Shown here piece by piece: positions 58,722 through 64,000 of a DNA stretch of 64,000 nt. Where the stretch lies: contig CM068373.1 in assembly GCA_034769895.1 (NCBI GenBank), positions 203,195,964 through 203,259,963 of the forward strand, given 5' to 3'. Under the pieces are notes generated by a model. The model was not told where the DNA came from. It saw only the letters and a list, made by a program, of their open reading frames with translations, and ran no database searches. Made by a program: the position numbers and the translations under genes. This DNA comes from Magicicada septendecula (lineage: Eukaryota > Arthropoda > Insecta > Hemiptera > Cicadidae). Positions within the stretch are counted from its first letter, which is position 1. Each line of letters starts with the position of its first letter.

Positions 58722-59741
58722 GTGGCTGAATCACTTGAATTACAAAATACGTTAGCAGCAGTATTATCCAATGATGTAAATAGAGCTAATAAAGAGGAAG
58801 CAATAATACAAAATAGGTCACTACTTGATGAGAATAAGGAAATTTTTACCACGGTGCATGAACAAGCTAAACAAAATAAACAACTTATAGAATCGACAGA
58901 AAAGCGTATCGGAGAGAAAGTCGAGTTAATTCGTAGTAACATTGAGTTAGCACTACAAGCTAATAATTCACGTCTTATTGACTGTGAAGCTAAGATCAAT
59001 GTCATGGAAGAAATAATGGTAAATCATACATCGACGGCGAATGAATTGGTAGCAGAGCAGGAACAGCGGATACAGGAGTTAAACAACAGCTGACCCGACT
59101 CCACATTACCACGATACCTGCGAAACTGACCACATATATTTATAAAACTTGTGACGAACCCAATTCGCAATTAAAATTCTATGGTAGAGAGACTGAAAAT
59201 CCCCTCCACTTTCTCAAAAACTGCGAGAGAGCTATGGATGCAATAAATGACAACCTAAGCGTAATGGACAAACTAACCTGGGTGGTGAGAAGGTACCGTG
59301 GCCGAATGGTTCGACCTGGTGCGGCATTTTTGGGCTAGGTACTAGGACAGCGAGATACAAAGAAAGATCCGTGTACAGCTGAAATTTGGAAAATATTCAA
59401 ATATGAAAGGTTCAAAAGAAAACTATTTAATCCAGCTGATATCTCGAGCCAAGTATCTGGAACCGGAAGTGACAGAAGCAGAAATGGTAAGTAAGTTAGC
59501 TCACCATTTTGGATGCGGAATTCAAATCGCGGTTATTACACAAGGGGTTAAATCCTTATAAGAACTACTCTTGTTATTGACTAAATGGGATAATGTAGAT
59601 AACCCAAGTAATAATAATGATCAATCACGTAAACAATTTCAGCCACAACAACAACAACAACAACAGTTTAAAAATAAACCAAGATTTCAAAGATTCAATC
59701 AAAGCAGAGTATCGGCAATTACCGAGACCAATGCAAATTAA
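58722..59741 (+). pseudogene. gag: gag of U7
   Basis: Coiled-coil frame 58722-59093 (Glu-to-Asp in SNDVN), same breaks downstream; six CAA repeats at about 59645, the longest of any unit. Confidence 0.7.
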
Positions 59742-59765
59742 GAGCAGCCAACAAAACGTGTAAGG

Positions 59766-62700
59766 TTGCATGGCGTGGGTCCGTGCGATAAGATTAATGA
59801 TATAAATAAAAATAAGAATACAAATACAATTAAAGCATACAATAACAAGCGGAAGTATCATAAATCATATGTTAGCAATAATAGTGATAGTAACGTATAC
59901 AATGCTTCTGGCTTATACCCTGTTGATGTTAGGAATGAATTAATATATAATAACTGTGTGGATGAATGTGTGGAAAATACTAGAGTTGAGGACAATAATG
60001 GCATTGTTGTGATAGCGAGAATCAATGGTTGTGTTGGTAATGTTTTGCTAGATAGTGATGCGCTAGTGTCGTTAATTAATGAAAAATTTATTAACAAACA
60101 TAAGCACCAATTTAAGAAAACACCTATCTTGTAAATAATACTATGGTTACTACGGCGACCGGAGATACACAAATTATTTGTAAACAAGCACTTATATCAA
60201 TAATTACACAAGGCATAGAAATTGAAGTGACAGTCCTTATAGTTAAAAATCTTGTATATGACGTTATATTAGGTACTGACACTTTAAGAAAAATACATGC
60301 CACAATCGATTTCAGTAACAAAAAAGTTACATGCACAATTCGATATAAATTATACACAGTTAAATTGGGATATGTTGACAGCGACTTGAAGCAGGCAGAG
60401 CAGTGTACTAACATACAAACCCAGTTTTAATCTCGTAGATAAGATAAGGAGTAGCGGGCAGTTCACCGGCAATAAACTAACAGCTGATCAAGAGAAACGG
60501 TTAAATAATATCTTAAACAAGTACGAATTGGTTTTTAAAAACGAACACACCGTTATTAACATATATGAGCTTAGGATAAATGTAATTGGTGAAAATAAGT
60601 TTGTCCGGAAAACTTATCCAATTCCATTACACTACCAAGGGCAAGTTGATGAAGAAATTAAGAAAATGTTAACAAATGATATTCTTGAATGTGCTGATAG
60701 TAACTTCCTTAATCCTATGGTAGTGGTTAAAAAAAATAATAACGATACACGTCTTTGTTTAGATATGCGCAACCTAAACAGCATACGCAAAAGTGCTAAG
60801 ACTGTGCACCCAATGCCGAGAACCTATTTATAAAACGTCAAGGGGTCAGGTACATGTCGAGGCGGGACCTCAAAAGCGGGTTTTCGCAGATTCCATTAGC
60901 TGAAGATTGCCGCAAATTTACGAAATTCCTTTATAAGAACAAATGATACCAGTTTAAGGTAGTTACTTTCGGGTTAGTGACCAGCCTTGCTGCAATGGTT
61001 AAATGTCTAGAATTGGCTCTAGGAGCGGAAGCAGAAGAATTCGTAAGCGTGTTTGTGGATGGCATACTTGTAATATCTAAGTCTTACGAAGAGCATTTAA
61101 ATCACCCCGATAGTGTCTTCCGAAAGTTAAGAGATGCCAATCTTTTGCTTAACTTGGACAATTGTGAGTTTGGACAATCCCAAATAAAATTCTTTTGTCA
61201 TATTATTTTGGTAGATGGGGTCAATACCAATCCTGAGAAAATCCAGGCCATCACCGATTTTCTTAACCCCAAGAAAGCAATAGATATTAGGGCTTTCCTC
61301 GGCTTGACCGGGTAATTTCGTCGTTTCACACCTGAATAGAACCACTTCTGGAACTACTAAGAAAAAATACCAAATGGCGATGGGAAGAGCGGCATGAGGC
61401 AGCACTCAATGCTACCAAGGACTTGTATAATAAGAACCTGTATATATTCCATCCTGAAAAAGAAGGGACTTATGTACTTAATTGTGACGCTTCGGGCTAC
61501 GCGATCGGCGGAGTGTTATACGAGCGGAATAACCAAGGTGAACACGAGGTAATTCCCCACGTAAGTCGTTCATTAAAAGGTGGTGAGAGGAACTATTTTA
61601 CGTCGGAGAAGGAAATTCTCGCGATAGTATATTGTATCAGCAAATTCAGATATTACCTTGTAGGACAACACATCGAGATTTTATCAGACAATCAGGCGTT
61701 GTCTGTCTTTCATGATCAAATGTAAACTCACAAATGCGCCCATATCGCGATGGACCATGGGGATCCAAGAATATGATTTTAGTATAAAATATTGAAAAAC
61801 CAGTGAAAACAAAATAGCAGATAAGCCTACTTTAAGTAGATATCCTCCGATAATTGAAGAACAATACTCCTCAACAAGGAATGAAGTGCAGATCTTGACA
61901 ATTAAGTATGTATTACCAGACACATTAAAAACTAGTTTAAAAAATATAAACATCAAGCAACAGCGGGATACTAAATTAAATAAAGTCAGCTATGATACAA
62001 GAGTACAGTACAACTCAAAGTACAAAATAGCCAATGATGTGTTATACAAGATCATAGACGGGCAGTGGAAGATAATGGTACCTGATGAACTAGTCGAGGA
62101 TTTAACTTGGGCGTGCCATGACAGTCTGGCGCACGCGGGAGCATATAAATGCTATTTAACAATGCGAGAAGACTTTGTGTGGTTAAATATGGCTAGAAAA
62201 GTTAAATCTATTTTGCGTACCTGTCACATATGCCAAACTGCAAAATACCCGAATCAACACACGTATGTAGAAATGTGCAATATTATTACTAAAAACAAAA
62301 TTGAATTATTATGTATTGATTTTTAGGTGCACTACCGCGTGCATCAAGGGGTATGAGGAATCTGGTGGTGTGCACGGATGCGTTCTCTAAACAAGTAAGT
62401 CTATATATGCAATAGGACGACCCACTACGGCGGCCGTATTAAATGGTTTTTTAAATAAATACATCCATAAATATGGTCACGTAAAAAAAAATTGTATCTG
62501 ACCAGAGTAAACAGTTCACCAATAGGAAGTGGTAATCCGAATTGGAAAAGCACAATATCCAGACTGTGTTAACAGCGATCCGAAGACCGCAGGACAACCT
62601 CGCTGAAAGGGTCAACAGAGAGTTAGGTCGACTGTTCCGTACTTATTTTAATACCAACCAAAGTAGATGGCTGGATTATCTCGAATTTTTCGAGCGGTCC

Positions 62701-63137
62701 ATCAACGGAAATTACAATGACACAACAGGATTTACACCTAACAAGTTGCAAACTGTAGAAATGCCCAAGCGTGCCTGGGATGAGAGCATCAGGAGAATTC
62801 CAACGCAAAATTTGCCTATTCCGAGCGAGGTGAAACGTAGAGAAGCCAGGAGACGCATTAAGAAATGTGCCAAAGAACGGCGTAATGATTCAATGCAGAC
62901 CACAAGCTGGTAATATTTAAAATTGGCGAGAGGGTACTCCCGATGGCTTTGAATGTCTGTCAAAGGGAGGATAACACTGCAGGCAAATTCTTTAGGTTGT
63001 ACAATGGCCCATACATTTTATCCGAGCAGGTTGGTAAAAACACCTATATTGTAACCAACCCTAGTACTAACCGTATTATAAGGAAATTCCATGTATCATC
63101 CCTAAGAAATTATTATGTCAGAGATTATTGTTCCTAA
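59766..63137 (+). pseudogene. pol: pol of U7
   Basis: Protease 59766-60134 (DSD), protease C-terminal part 60143-60430, RT fingers 60528-60833, RT palm 60977-61315 (second type as in U6, FVDG; stops early at TAA 61313-61315 in the GYF motif), RNase H 61423-61725 with several private changes (YNKNLYIFHPEKEGT), integrase 61886-62326 and 62542-62913, GPY/F 62943-63137. The most diverged unit. Confidence 0.8.
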
Positions 63138-63158
63138 TATGGTAGGGTATAGGTGGTA

Positions 63159-63552
63159 TGAATGTTTTAAGAAAATTATGTGAAATATGAGTGTAAATTT
63201 ATAATTTTATATGAGATGTCAGAATAAATGATTTGAACGAACGGAGTATACTTTCAGTTATGAAAATGAAGTCAGAAGTGTTGATACGCTTATCTGTGTT
63301 TGAGATTATAAGTCAGATTCAACCACGTGTATTTGTTTGTATTGTATAAACCTACCAAAACTGAATACATAAAGTCTTGAAAACAAATAAAACGTCTTGT
63401 ACATGACGTTTTGTTTAATTTAAATATATCATATAAACAATTATTGACTTATGTTATAAATAAATAATGTTTCTACACCTCCAATATAGACTTGTGCATA
63501 TTTTATACACACAAAATTATCCTATGCGAAAATATTTATTTGTATAGTAGCA
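63159..63552 (+). repeat. LTR of U8 (end-type variant)
   Basis: 394 bp, with the same diagnostic variants as the LTR at 26731 (GAACGAACGG, GTAGCA end, CGCTGACAACGTG primer site) and a private AAAACGTCTTG change. Confidence 0.6.
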
Positions 63553-63928
63553 TATAGATATTTGGCGCTGACAACGTGTCGCACGATTTTATTATAATTT
63601 ATTAATATTATATATTATGTAATTATGATTCATTTGGACTAATTTGTGGGTGTTCTGATTTGGGAGTGTATATAATTTGTTGAATATTCTCTGTAAGCAG
63701 ATATTTGAACAGTATTATTAATTTAGTTTATTTGGAGGTTTGAATTATTATCTGTATATGTAGCGTATTTGGTTAAGTATTGTGAACATTTGATTACGAT
63801 ACTAGTCTGTGACGTTGTACAACATATAAACTGAACATTAATACTATAATAATAAGAGTTAATAATAGTGCCGTTTATGTTAAATAAGGACCATAATATT
63901 TGTTTGAATATATAAAATAACTATAAAT

Positions 63929-64000
63929 GTGGCTGAATCACTTGAATTACAAAATACGTTAGCAGCAGTATTATCCAATGAAGTAAATAGAGCTAATAAA
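63929..64000 (+). pseudogene. gag: gag of U8, start only
   Basis: First 24 codons of the coiled-coil frame, cut by the window end; the array continues to the right. Confidence 0.6.

Larger units (their letters stand above)
25209..64000 (+). mobile_element. Tandem array 2: dead Ty3/gypsy element, seven full and two partial units
   Basis: LTR starts at about 26731, 31930, 37131, 42334, 47537, 52736, 57948 and 63159 give unit lengths of 5199, 5201, 5203, 5203, 5199, 5212 and 5211 bp, all head to tail with one LTR per unit. Each unit codes, in broken frames, for Gag, protease, reverse transcriptase, RNase H and integrase with GPY/F module. Nearly every stop and frameshift is common to all units. 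The left end is cut in RNase H by the BEL element; the right end continues beyond the window. Confidence 0.9.

Noticed and set aside
25209..64000. A CRISPR-like or satellite interpretation of the 5.2-kb periodicity
   Set aside because: Each period contains ordered gag-pol remnants and an LTR with a primer site, so it is a retroelement array, not a CRISPR or simple satellite.

Overview
The window is almost wholly made of LTR retrotransposon sequence from an animal genome. A BEL/Pao-type gag (a metazoan-restricted lineage) together with Ty3/gypsy integrase and RNase H fragments, AT-rich composition and short-intron splice signals point to an arthropod, most likely an insect; the species cannot be named from this. 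No ordinary host gene, tRNA or rRNA was recognised.

Layout. (1) 1-17029 is a head-to-tail array (about 2.7 units, period about 6298 bp) of a non-autonomous LTR element with gag but no pol. Each unit has one roughly 360-bp LTR, an initiator-Met tRNA type primer site, a 675-codon Gag-like frame, a 3-kb region without recognisable genes, and a polypurine tract. (2) 17030-23400 is a complete but internally deleted Ty3/gypsy element with two 1811-bp LTRs (20 differences by eye, about 1.1%). It has landed in the (AT)n run of the last LTR of array 1; the rest of that LTR resumes at 23401-23756. It keeps an intact 309-aa ORF and scraps of integrase. (3) 23757-25199, minus strand, is the 5' part of a BEL/Pao element: LTR, leader and truncated gag with an in-frame stop. 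(4) 25209-64000 is a second head-to-tail array, with eight LTRs and seven full units of 5199-5212 bp, of a dead Ty3/gypsy element running off the right edge. Units are called U0 (partial) to U8 (partial) here.

History. The junctions read as nested insertions: the array-2 element is oldest, BEL went into its RNase H region, the gag-only element went into BEL gag, and the long-LTR element went into the gag-only LTR. All array-2 units share the same stops, frameshifts and altered catalytic residues (a DSD protease site, and an FVDG reverse transcriptase box whose second Asp is replaced by Gly), so the array grew by DNA-level amplification after the element had died. Its end units resemble each other more than the middle ones, and U5 carries a patch of about 1.1 kb that matches U1.

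The most interesting signal is in array 1. The Gag frame of 675 codons contains no methionine codon. At its 3' end lies a near-perfect 70-nt intron (donor at 7414, acceptor ending at 7483) whose removal would skip the Gag stop and continue, in phase, into a short hydrophobic membrane-spanning tail. This suggests a multi-exon, membrane-tethered Gag-like protein encoded in tandem. All functional statements are inference from sequence alone.
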